Origin: Oscarella lobularis
Lineage: Eukaryota > Porifera > Homoscleromorpha > Homosclerophorida > Oscarellidae
Assembly (NCBI RefSeq): GCF_947507565.1
Contig: NC_089193.1
Location: forward strand, 62,001-126,000
Direction of reading: 5' to 3'
Length of the DNA: 64,000 bases
Shown here in pieces: positions 53,701 through 62,279 of the stretch; position 1 is the first letter of the stretch, and each line of letters opens with the position of its first letter. The notes beneath the pieces were generated by a model, which was not told the DNA's origin, made no database searches, and worked only from the letters and a program-made list of their open reading frames with translations. The position numbers were made by a program, and so were the translations under genes.

Positions 53701-56350
53701 CTCCAATATCTGTCGTATGGTATTAGAGAAACCTCTAATATCTGTCGTATGGTACTAAGGAGACCACCCATATCTGTCGTATGGTATTAGAGAGACCTCC
53801 AATATCTGTCGTATGGTATTAGAAAGACATCCAATATCTGTCGTATGGTATTAGAGAGACCTCCAATATCTGTCGTATGGTACTAAGGAGACCTCCAATA
53901 TCTGTCGTATGGTACTAGAGAGACCTCCAATATCTGTCGTATGGTACTAAGGAGTCCTCCAATACCTGTCGTATGGTACTAGGGAGAACTCCAAAATCTG
54001 TCGTATGGTACTAGGGAGACCTCCAATATCTGTCGTATGCTATTAGAGAAACCTCTAATATCTGTCGTATGGTACTAGGGAGACCTCCAATATCTGTCGT
54101 ATGGTACTAAGGAGACCTCCAATATCTGTCGTATGGTACTAGGGAGACCTCCAATATCTGTCGTATGGTACTAAGGAGACCTCCAATATCTGTCGTATGG
54201 TACTAGGGAGACCTCCAATATCTGTCGTATGGTACTAAGGAGACCTCCAATATCTGTCGTATGGTACTAGGGAGACCTCCAATAAGTGTCGTATGGTATT
54301 AGAGAGACCTCCAATATCTGTCGTATGGTACTAGGGAGACCTCCAATAAGTGTCGTATGGTATTAGAGAGACCTCCAATATCTGTCGTATGGTATTAGAA
54401 AGACCTCCACTATCTGTCGTATGGTATTAGAGAGACCTCCAATATCTGTCGTATGGTATTAGAGAGACCTCCAATACCTTTCGTATGGTATTAGAGAGAC
54501 CTCCAATATCTGTCGTATGGTACTAGGGAGACCTCCAATATCTGTCGTATGGTATTAGAGAGACCTCCACTATCTGTCGTATGGTATTAGAGAGACCTCC
54601 AATATCTGTCGTATGGTACTAAGGAGACCTCAAGTATCTACCGTACGGTACTAGGAAGACCTCCAATATCTGTCGTATGGTATTAGAGAAACCTCTAATA
54701 TCTGTCGTATGGTACTAAGGAGACCACCCATATCTGTCGTATGGTATTAGAGAGACCTCCAATATCTGTCGTATGGTATTAGAAAGACATCCAATATCTG
54801 TCGTATGGTATTAGAGAGACCTCCAATATCTGTCGTATGGTACTAAGGAGACCTCCAATATCTGTCGTATGGTACTAGGGAGACCTCCAATATCTGTCGT
54901 ATGGTACTAAGGAGACTTCCAATATCTGTCGTATGGTACTAGGGAGACCTCCAATAAGTGTCGTATGGTATTAGAGAGACCTCCAATATCTGTCGTATGG
55001 TACTAGGGAGACCTCCAATATCTGTCGTATGGTATTAGAAAGACCTCCACTATCTGTGCTATGGTATTAGAGAGACCTCCAATATCTGTCGAATGGTACT
55101 AAGGAGACTTCAAATATCTTCCGCATGGTACTAGGGAGACCTCCAATATCTGTCGTATGGTATTAGAGTGACCTCCAATATCTGTCGTATGGTACTAAGG
55201 AGACCTCCAATATCTGTCGTATGGTATTAGAAAGACCTCCAATATCTGTCGTATGGTACTAGGGAGACCTCCAATATCTGTCGTATGGTATTAGAAAGAC
55301 CTCCACTATCTGTCGTATGGTATTAGAGAGACCTCCAATATCTGTCGTATGGTATTAGAGAGACCTCCAATACCTTTCGTATGGTATTAGAGAGACCTCC
55401 AATATCTGTCGTATGGTACTAGGGAGACTTCCAATATCTGTCGTATGGTATTAGAGAGACCTCCACTATCTGTCGTATGGTACTAGGGAGACCTCCAATA
55501 TCTGTCGTATGGTATTAGAGAGACCTCCACTATCTGTCGTATGGTATTAGAGAGACCTCCAATATCTGTCGTATGTTACTAAGGAGACCTCAAGTATCTA
55601 CCGTACGGTACTAGGAAGACCTCCAATATCTGTCGTATGGTACTAGGGAGACCTCCAATATCTGTCGTATGGTATTAGAGAGACCTCCACTATCTGTCGT
55701 ATGGTATTAGAGAGACCTCCAATATCTGTCGTATGTTACTAAGGAGACCTCAAGTATCTACCGTACGGTACTAGGAAGACCTCCAATATCTGTCGTATGG
55801 TACTAGGGAGAACTCCAATATCTGTCGTATGGTATTAGAGAAACCTCTAATATCTGTCGTATGGTACTAAGGAGACCACCCATATCTGTCGTATGGTACT
55901 AGGGAGACCTCCAATATCTGTCGTATGGTACTAAGGAGACCTCCAATATCTGTCGTATGGTACTAGGGAGACCTCCAATATCTGTCGTATGGTACTAAGG
56001 AGACCTCCAATATCTGTCGTATGGTACTAGGGAGACCTCCAATATCTGTCGTATGGTACTAAGGAGACCTCCAATATCTGTCGTATGGTACTAGGGAGAC
56101 CTCCAATAAGTGTCGTATGGTATTAGAGAGACCTCCAATATCTGTCGTATGGTACTAGGGAGACCTCCAATATCTGTCGTATGGTATTAGAAAGACCTCC
56201 ACTATCTGTGCTATGGTATTAGAGAGACCTCCAATATCTGTCGAATGGTACTAAGGAGACCTCAAATATCTTCCGCATGGTACTAGGGAGACCTCCAATA
56301 TCTGTCGTATGGTATTAGAGTGACCTCCAATATCTGTCGTATGGTACTAA
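35701..56350. repeat. 32-bp satellite, right (homogenised) half with higher-order repeats
   Basis: The same monomer, now nearly uniform, is organised in higher-order blocks. The rare variant TCTGTGCTATGG occurs at 40,661, 42,517, 50,258, 52,082, 53,202, 55,058 and 56,210. The local spacings are 1,856, 1,824, 1,120, 1,856 and 1,152 bp: 58, 57, 35, 58 and 36 monomers exactly. Another variant, GGTACGAGGGAG, occurs at 37,371, 39,067, 45,210, 46,682 and about 49,400, with spacings including 1,696 (53 monomers) and 1,472 bp (46 monomers). The array stops abruptly at GTATGGTACTAA, 56,349, against gene-like sequence. Confidence 0.93.
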
Positions 56351-56449
56351 CTTAGGCTAGGAGAGCGAAGGCGTTTCTTTGCTTTTTCGTTTTCGCGGCG
56401 CGCGGGTGATCTTTCTGCGTGATCGCGTGACTCTTGGGCATTTTCTTAC

Positions 56450-56575
56450 CTTTTGCGCTGTTGCCGGCACTGCGAAATAGGCGTTGAGCTTCGTTTCTTC
56501 ATCGTTCTTCATATAGCAGCGAAGATCCCAACGAGGGGCCTCATCTCCATTCGAGTACCCCATTGGTGGCCCCAC
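56450..56575 (-). CDS. Possible first exon of an unidentified gene
   Basis: On the minus strand an open frame begins with ATG at 56,575 (a second ATG lies four codons later) and reads about 42 codons to a good splice donor, AAAAG|GTAAGA, at 56,450/56,449. The encoded peptide contains YSNGDEAPRWDLRCYMKND and then TKLNAYFAVPATAQK. I do not recognise the family. It lies only about 100 bp from the end of the 32-bp satellite, so if it is a real first exon the rest of the gene would have to lie inside or beyond the array. It may be another stranded fragment like its neighbours. Confidence 0.25.
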
Positions 56576-57264
56576 TTGCTAATGGTGCTAGCGCGCTGCG
56601 TTCTTCGTCTTCCTTTCGACGTCTTCTTTCCGCTTTGGTTCCGTTTATCGCTGCGCGTGATCACCTAATAGCACTGCGCGTGCTCATCGATAAAATCGCA
56701 GACAGCGAGGTTTTCTCCTTACGTTCTCAACGGCGGGTACGAAGAATGACTCGTTGGGACGTTTTCGCTACTCAGCGATCGATGTAGAACGACTTTCGGC
56801 GTTTCGAGCGACGATTTCGCTCTTTTCGCGATCGACACGCGCCTCAGCGAAGGATTTCGCATTCGTTCTCGTTACGTGCCGAAGATTTACACGCTGTACG
56901 TCGGAATTTATCGATAAAGGTGCCAATTCGACTTGTTTGTGTGCATTTTAGGACTGATTCGACGATTTTCGGCTGCTGTGTTCGTTAGACAAGCGCTTTG
57001 CATGACGACTTGAGGTAAGAACGGGCCACTCGCTCCATCACCACGTTAATCGTCCGTGTATAGATGCCCCCCTCATGAATTGATGAGTTTGTCGTGCCGT
57101 TGCTCACATGCTTTCGACGATTCTCTATTACATGCCATTATTTTTACAACGTAGTTGCAGGATGGGACAGCGAAGGTAATCACTGACACTTATTCTATTT
57201 GTATTCATTAATTTTTTGGCAGAAAAAGGTGCTATCAGTATCTACAGTTTCTTGAATTTTTCAG
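56576..57264. other. GC-richer unique sequence without a recognised gene
   Basis: Short open frames rich in Arg, Ser and Phe occur on the plus strand, with no family resemblance I can name. A tiny segment GATGGGACAGCGAAG, framed by CAG and GTAATC at about 57,160-57,180, has splice-like edges but is too short to interpret. Confidence 0.4.
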
Positions 57265-57642
57265 CATCATAACGCCGTCACGGGAACGGCAAAAGCTGCC
57301 GTTGTCATTGACTACGGAAACAAGTCAGTGCACACCATCAATTATCCAACTATATTTATTTATTTGTTATTTATTAGCTTATATCAGTGCGCTCAATGGA
57401 GCGCATAACGTTATCAAGCAATCAGCACAATTTCTTTTGGCTAAAGATAAGTCGTCCTTCCTAGACTCATTACATTTTGAAATGGTAAAATAGATAATCT
57501 CCTCCTTATATACGTAACTCTTCTCTTATCTTTTCTTAGGGGGACGCGTCGTCAGAGAGTATCTAGACTCTTTGCAAGAATCAAGAACAATTCAAATTTC
57601 GGAATCTCCACAGTACAAAGATATATTTTTAGAGTATATGAC

Positions 57643-57686
<44 letters not shown>

Positions 57687-58374
57687 GAGCTGTCTACTTT
57701 TATAATTCATTGGAGCAAAAACGCAACCAAGTTCTTTGTCTTCAAATTTCCGATTTTCACGCTATTGTACCAAAGAAAGTAGAAGAATTCAATTTTTCGA
57801 CCTTAATTTTTGTTTAGGTATAATGTGAAAAAAATGAATCCTATTCAGAGTCAAGTCAATCTGGTTTGGACCACTCCAAATTCTGTATCAAGAAGAGATA
57901 AATACGAAGTAGAGCGCTAACTAATTAATTAGACATCTATGATTATTATTATCTATAGATTTGCTTTCCAGTTGAAGTTGCTGCCTTTGGATTTCAAGTC
58001 TATTATCTTACTAAAGATTCTGGTTACCTATGGAGAAGCAGTACACTCGTCCCTCCTCCACCGTTTCATATATACAAAGGGACAACGGACATTCAAAAAC
58101 CGTATAAGAATATCTTAGATGAATATTGTGAGAGTAGACCTGGTCCATTTTAGAACTGAGCAAGGACTAATTGAAGTAAAGGGGACAATGGACAATGAAT
58201 CAATTTTCTTCCATACATATTATTAACTTCTAGAAGCTCGTTAGACGAGAAAAGGATTCCGTTCACATTGGCATGCAATTTTTGACGTACGGGACGACAA
58301 AGGCTAAAGACCGAAGTGGCGCCTATCTCTTTCTTCCGGACGGACCAGCGAGAGTACGGCGGCGGCAGAAATAA
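57265..58374 (+). pseudogene. GH38 alpha-mannosidase II-like gene, internal fragment
   Basis: Exon-like pieces spell the middle of a Golgi class II alpha-mannosidase, which trims mannose from N-glycans in the secretory pathway. 57,265-57,323 encodes HHNAVTGTAK then VVIDYG, the conserved HHDAITGTAK segment. 57,378-57,484 gives QSAQFLLAKDK. 57,540-57,633 plus 57,688-57,766 gives SPQY then YFYNSLEQKR (family NPLEQ). 57,818-57,908 gives QVNLVW. 57,959-58,175 gives FPVEVAAFGFQVYYL. 58,234-58,353 gives TYGTTKAKDRSGAYLFLPDG, a family hallmark. Several junctions are in frame (57,633/57,688; 57,908/57,959; 58,175/58,234). The joins at 57,323/57,378, 57,484/57,540 and into 57,818 are one base out, and a +1 shift lies near 58,127. 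The N-terminal catalytic region and the C-terminus were not found. Family assignment is strong; intactness is doubtful. Confidence 0.8.
57647..57685 (+). repeat. (TC)n microsatellite serving as splice-site pyrimidine tract
   Basis: A pure 39-base TC run ends directly at TAG, the acceptor of the mannosidase exon that begins at 57,688. Removing the intron from the donor GA|GTATAT (57,634) to this acceptor keeps the reading frame. Confidence 0.75.
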
Positions 58375-58806
58375 TTAATAAAGTAATAAATTAATAGAAG
58401 CTTGTATAGGCGGTTCAAGAAGATGCAACATCAATTCGTCTCTCAAGTGGAATCCTTGTTCGTATTTCTAGATTCTAGAGATAACCAAATATGGGGTACA
58501 GTACATTTAATGTCTTTAATTAATGAATTCGTCCCTCTTGAGTTGGACGGACGCTTTTCCTTACGCGAACCCGTGAGATTTCCATGCGGGCCACCGCCGA
58601 AGCGTGCGTCTAAGCGTGTCCAGATAGGGATCTGCTGTGACTTTTTGCAACGTTTGAGTTCCTTTTATTCCAGATCAAGCCAAGTACATATTCTGCAAGG
58701 GAATGGGCCTGGTGCCCCGTCCTTGCGCCACAGCCACTTCCGTACGTTCGACGCATAAATGACGAACTTTTGATGATTTTTTATTTTTATTTTGTCGGTC
58801 TCGTAG
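58375..58806. other. Unassigned stretch between mannosidase and USP fragments
   Basis: An open frame of 118 codons (58,402-58,758, starting from a TTG) has no convincing similarity to the missing mannosidase C-terminus or to any other family I know. It ends about 50 bp before the acceptor of the USP25/28-like exon. Confidence 0.35.
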
Positions 58807-58914
58807 ATGAACGGTGGCGGATCGGAGGTGAAGCCGACTTTCACCGATTTGACGTCGACGGAAGACGGCGACGACGATCTCCAGAGAGCGATCGCATTGA
58901 GCCTTCAAGACGCC
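58807..58914 (+). CDS. USP25/28-like deubiquitinase, single UIM exon
   Basis: A clean 108-bp exon (36 codons) lies between acceptor CTCGTAG and donor GCC|GTAAGA. It encodes a peptide ending DDDLQRAIALSLQDA, a ubiquitin-interacting motif with an acidic run followed by the AxxxS core. The preceding FTDLTST matches the segment just before the first UIM in USP25/USP28, which are nuclear and cytoplasmic ubiquitin-specific proteases. No catalytic USP domain (Cys or His box) was found nearby on this strand. This is therefore an isolated exon, either a fragment or part of a gene whose other exons are absent from the window. Other UIM proteins remain possible. Confidence 0.6.
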
Positions 58915-59288
58915 GTAAGAAATGAGGGGGGTTAGAGATAGATAGATAGATACACGCTCCAACGTTAGGATTAGCAGTGCAGCATGTCTTAGTACACAAA
59001 CAGTCTTACTGATGAAAGTACTGACTGACTCAACTCTATGTCGTAGTGAATATTTTATTCGTTAGAAAGAGTTATTTATTTATTCTTTATGCGTAGAATC
59101 ATATTAGTGGAGCTCCTCTGTCTCGAGAAGCATGTTTGCGTTGACGGGACGAGTTTTTGGTTTTGTGGGGAGGGCGTCGCGGACACACCCTACGCATAGA
59201 TTAGTTTTTGATAAGACGGGAGCGCCTTTTCCCAGGAGGTTAGAGGTCTGTCTTCCACTGTGTGCATCCTCCTCTTTTCTGTTTTTAG
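58915..59288. other. Unassigned stretch with a short GATA run
   Basis: GATAGATAGATAGATA occurs at about 58,936-58,951. No further USP or SYNCRIP exon was recognised. A 78-codon open frame (59,132-59,368) overlaps the next exon out of frame. Confidence 0.35.
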
Positions 59289-59452
59289 GTCAAAGTGCTC
59301 TACGTTCGGAATCGTGTCGACCATTGAAGAGCAGATTCATCAGAAGTTCGTCGAATTCGGCAACCTGAAGAAAGTGAAAAAGATACGCGATTACGCCTTC
59401 GTTCATTATTCGACGCGCGAGGACGCCGTGGCGGCGAAAGAGTCCATGAACG
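59289..59452 (+). pseudogene. SYNCRIP/hnRNP-R third RRM exon with a frame break
   Basis: Between acceptor GTTTTTAG and donor AACG|GTAAAT this exon encodes the third RNA-recognition motif of the SYNCRIP/hnRNP-R family, proteins that bind mRNA in nucleus and cytoplasm. The start reads VKVLYVRN (RNP2) in one frame. From about 59,313 the match continues in another frame with VSTIEEQIHQKF, then FGNLKKVKKIRDYAFVHY (RNP1) and EDAVAAKESMNG. Two bases appear to be missing at VRN|VST, where the family has VRNL. No exons for RRM1, RRM2 or the RGG tail were found. A pseudogene fragment or a consensus error would both explain the break. Confidence 0.75.
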
Positions 59453-59674
59453 GTAAATAATCACGTGCACCTAAATCCGAATGTATTCCTGACGTCATCA
59501 TTTCCAGTGGATCATGGAGAGGCGCGCCGTTCTGAATCGCAGTGTCGACGTATTAATTTTAGAGGATTTACTTTTATAGTGCATGGTACCATTAGCGCAC
59601 GTGGGTCATTTTACGTGAATTGCAGCTCAACAACTAGGTAAGCATATGTATACCTTTTGTACAAAGGTTTTAGC
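59453..59674. other. Unassigned stretch between SYNCRIP exon and MITE
   Basis: No exon continuing the SYNCRIP fragment, and no exon on the minus strand encoding the C-terminal cyclin fold, was recognised here. Confidence 0.4.
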
Positions 59675-59907
59675 GTCTTTTTTCTTAGGAGTTGGGGTCC
59701 TGGGCATGACCCAGTCATAAAAAACTGCTCACTACGGGGTCCTGAGCATGACCCCGTATCAGAAATCAAAAACTGCTCGTAGACAAAAGGGGAGAGACAG
59801 ATAATTTATTAAATAAATCTATAAAAATTGTACATACCCTCCCCTCATGCAAAGGCAGTTTTTGATGACGGGGTCTTGCCCAGGACCCCAGACCTAAAAA
59901 AAGAACA
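59675..59907. mobile_element. MITE-like element with ~50-bp terminal inverted repeats
   Basis: The left end (59,675-59,728), with CTTAGG then GGGGTCCTGGGCATGACCC and AAAAACTGC, is the inverted counterpart of the right end (59,855-59,906), which contains GCAGTTTTTGATGACGGGGT then TTGCCCAGGACCCC and CCTAAAAAAAGAAC. A partial internal copy (GGGGTCCTGAGCATGACCCC at about 59,736-59,755, followed by CAAAAACTGC) suggests the left end was duplicated. The hexamer TTTAGC lies at both borders (59,669-59,674 and 59,908-59,913) and may be the target-site duplication. The element is about 233 bp with no coding capacity, consistent with a non-autonomous DNA transposon. Confidence 0.65.
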
Positions 59908-59974
59908 TTTAGCCAAATAGACAACAGCTATAAAAAATCAAATTCATCATAAGCTGGCAATCTTATGATTTTAC

Positions 59975-60855
59975 CTGTCCGGCCTTTGAATTTCGTCGGA
60001 GAAAGTGAAGTGGCAACGGCTTTCCGAGTTCGAATTTGAGAAGGCGCAACATCGTTCGCTCGGTTGCGCGAATCTGCGCTGCCGTGTACGCGTTGTCGAC
60101 GATAAAAACGAAATCTCGCAATTCGGGCGCGTAGATCTCCTCGTATTTCGAAGCGACGAGCATGGCAGTGACGCCGACGAGCTGAAGACGATTCTTGGCA
60201 ACGGCTTGAACCTAAAAAAGACCGATCGATCGATCGATCGCGCAAAGTGACAGAAAACGAAGTTTGGGGAAGAAAGACTACGGACTAACTACACGGCAAA
60301 GCGAACTTACGGCTAGATAGCGATCAAGAAGGCTTATGGCTGTGTAGAGGGTTTCTGGTAAGAGATGAAAGCGCTGGTGAACTTGGATGAGCCAATCGAC
60401 GACAATTGCGCGCATTTTGGCGTTGATGTCGCGCTGACTTGTCATGTAAGTCGACGGAACTGTGTACTTGACCTAAACGAAGGAGGGGCCCCCATTTCGA
60501 TTTCTTCGACTGTCGGCGCGAGAGCCTACCTCGAGTTCGCGCAGGTATTTGTAAATGTCGTTGACGTATTCGGAGCAGAGTTGCGGATTATCGGCGTCGT
60601 CTTCGTCGATGTTTTCGTCAAGGGGCGGGATCGGTTCTTCGTGCGAGCGCGACCTTTCCATTTCTTCTTCATCTGCTTCTTCTTTCAAGACGGATTGGGG
60701 TTTAGATATCGGCTGGAGCGATCTGATATGCGCTTTGCCAAAGCCGCGGCCCTTTAGATCGTTTGTTTCTAGCGAGGCATTTCGGTTAATTATGCGATTC
60801 TTACAGGCTCAATTGTTCTGTTTTGAATCTCTCCGAGTGTTTCACGGCGTAGCAT
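59975..60855 (-). CDS. Cyclin B (G2/mitotic cyclin), 5' four exons, C-terminal fold missing
   Basis: Cyclin B activates CDK1 at mitosis and is destroyed through the APC/C. Four exons join in frame: 60,855-60,805, 60,751-60,530, 60,472-60,311 and 60,211-59,975 (17, 74, 54 and 79 codons; introns 53, 57 and 99 bp). The destruction box RETLGEIQN is at residues 4-12. [21 protein letters not shown] leads into the first cyclin box, with MRAIVVDWL at about 111-119, the lysine-glutamate motif SKYEE at about 166-170 and [12 protein letters not shown] near the end. After SKAGQ (residue 224) a GTAAAA donor follows, but no exon for the second cyclin fold (about 110 residues in the family) was found down to 57 kb. 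The start is the ATG 17 codons before the first donor; an in-frame ATG at 61,026 would overlap NOL6. A TTTGAA (CHR-type) word lies upstream at 60,901. Confidence 0.88.
60221..60241. repeat. (GATC)n microsatellite in a cyclin B intron
   Basis: Five tandem GATC units, self-complementary, lie 10 bp from the acceptor of the fourth cyclin B exon. Confidence 0.6.
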
Positions 60856-60994
60856 GGTCGCTTTTGCTTGCCTAGGGACGAGATGAGGCAAGATGAGGGG
60901 TTTGAATCGACGTGCCGTTTGTACTGCGCTCACGGGTTCTACGGGATGCTCTTCTTCTCTAAAGCACCCGGACATATTTTGGACCACGCTCGAA
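60856..60994. promoter_or_regulatory. Putative bidirectional promoter, cyclin B / NOL6
   Basis: About 140 bp separates the two divergent start codons. It contains TTTGAA (60,901-60,906), matching the cell-cycle homology region known from vertebrate mitotic promoters. A hexamer is weak evidence. No TATA box or CCAAT box was seen. Confidence 0.35.
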
Positions 60995-61339
60995 ATGAAA
61001 CGATCGCGAGGCCAAGTCGACGCCAAAAGCGACGAAGTAATGTCAAAGAAACATTTTTGGAGACGAGATTGTTCACGCAGCTGGAGACGAAGAAAATGCC
61101 TCCCGCAAAAGAACCGAAACGCCTCGATCTACGAGCCACCGACCGCCGACGAGCTAAACGAGCTCAAAGAAACCGAAAACCTATTCAAATCCAATCTTTT
61201 CCGCTTGAAAATCAACGAACTGCTCCAAGAGACGAGCCTAAAGGAGCACGAAAGAAAACCGTACGAAATTCAGCTTCACAGCGTAAAAGCAGCACTGGAA
61301 GACATGTCTTCAGTCGAAAGAGGACGAAATTCCACGTGA
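60995..61339 (+). CDS. NOL6 (Nrap)-like nucleolar protein, N-terminal exon only
   Basis: NOL6/Utp22 is a nucleolar component of the small-subunit processome needed for 18S rRNA maturation. This frame starts with ATG at 60,995 (MKRSRGQ) and runs to a stop at 61,337-61,339. Its middle contains IYEPPTADELNELKETENLF, followed by RLKINELLQE. This matches the conserved N-terminal helix of NOL6, where EPTNEEL, RETE and LQVEELL occupy the same positions. The final residues (SSVERGRNST) may be read-through past a splice donor (TCA|GTCGAA at about 61,311). No nucleotidyltransferase-like or later NOL6 exons were recognised between here and 62,265, so only the first of many exons is present. It is divergent to cyclin B. 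Confidence 0.7.
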   Translation: MKRSRGQVDAKSDEVMSKKHFWRRDCSRSWRRRKCLPQKNRNASIYEPPTADELNELKETENLFKSNLFRLKINELLQETSLKEHERKPYEIQLHSVKAALEDMSSVERGRNST

Positions 61340-62265
61340 CTCACCTACTCTGGTAATCATTCTCCGAAGAAATGCCATCGGCGGTCTCAACGCTAAAACA
61401 AAAGCTAACAAAACCTTAGAGACAAACTAATAAAAAAATTTTTACGTCTAGTCATTCGTTCATACCTGCAAGGCCTTCATGACCACACTGAGGATAAATC
61501 TAGATAACAGAATTAAAACAACTAGAGGATACTCATGAATTCAGGCCTATCTGATTCTCTGCTAGCTGACTACATGTATGTAGAGTTCAAGCAAAGCTCA
61601 AGTATGGCTTGCTAATCACTAGCATCTGACTCTACAGTAACATGCACGTTTACTCAAAACGCTACAACAACAGTAGTGCAAACTCTCTGACAAAAATGAC
61701 GAAGACAACGTCTATGGCTCTGCCTGGACCTCTCAATTAGAGCACGCGATGTTCCCACTTGCTAACGCAGCACTGGCACCACTGCAAGCGATTTTCCCAA
61801 TTCACAACTTGGGACTTGGGACTTGAAGCCAGCTACGAAATACCAGTCATGCAATTGTTGAACTTTTACCCCAGGCACACCGTTCGGACACGGATAGCAT
61901 ACAAGAGAGGAAGACACGCAGCGGAACTGCTTCGACATCGACGATAATATTCTACGAAACCTTCCAAGTGCAACTCTCGAACACGTTTCTCCAACGTCGG
62001 CAGCAACTGACGACAAAGTATATCTGCACACTGCTGAATGAGTATGCCAAGGAGGGCATGTCTCTCTATCTGACATGCTGATTCTCGTGAATCGTCGTCT
62101 GTCTCAAGCAACGACTGACTAGCGAAGGTTTGAAGCAGAGAGAGTGTCATATCGTTGTTCTATTGGACGACGACGTGGTTAATTGGGATGCCGATCGGAT
62201 CGCCTATGATGGGAGAAGAATACGTAGAAAGTTCGTTCTGTAGGACTTTCTATAATATTAATTAA
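61340..62265. other. Unassigned stretch; one minus-strand open frame
   Basis: A minus-strand frame at 62,150-61,866 (94 codons, containing ALLGILIQQCADILCRQLLP and LEKRVRELHLEGF) has a helix-like composition but matches no family I can name. No NOL6 continuation and no N-terminal CPEB region was found. The rest shows no repeat structure. Confidence 0.35.
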
Positions 62266-62279
62266 CTCCATATACCGAG

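Noticed and set aside
18008-56350. CRISPR-like regular repeats of 32 bp
   Set aside because: The repeats are directly contiguous with no unique spacers, and the neighbouring genes are eukaryotic with introns. This is a satellite, not a CRISPR array.
18008-56350. Calling the 32-bp array a centromere or telomere
   Set aside because: Size and homogeneity would allow a centromeric role, but there is no telomeric TTAGGG array and no sequence feature specific to centromeres, so the function is left open.
58402-58758. 118-codon frame as the mannosidase C-terminus
   Set aside because: I could not align it to the region that follows the FLPDG motif in the family, and it begins from TTG without an in-frame splice join.
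60790-61026. Longer cyclin B N-terminus starting from ATG at 61,026
   Set aside because: It would overlap the NOL6 start and adds residues of unusual composition. The downstream ATG at 60,855 places the destruction box at the N-terminus.
61866-62150. 94-codon minus-strand frame as a conserved gene
   Set aside because: It has helix-like composition but no recognisable family, no splice support, and lies between two plus-strand fragments.
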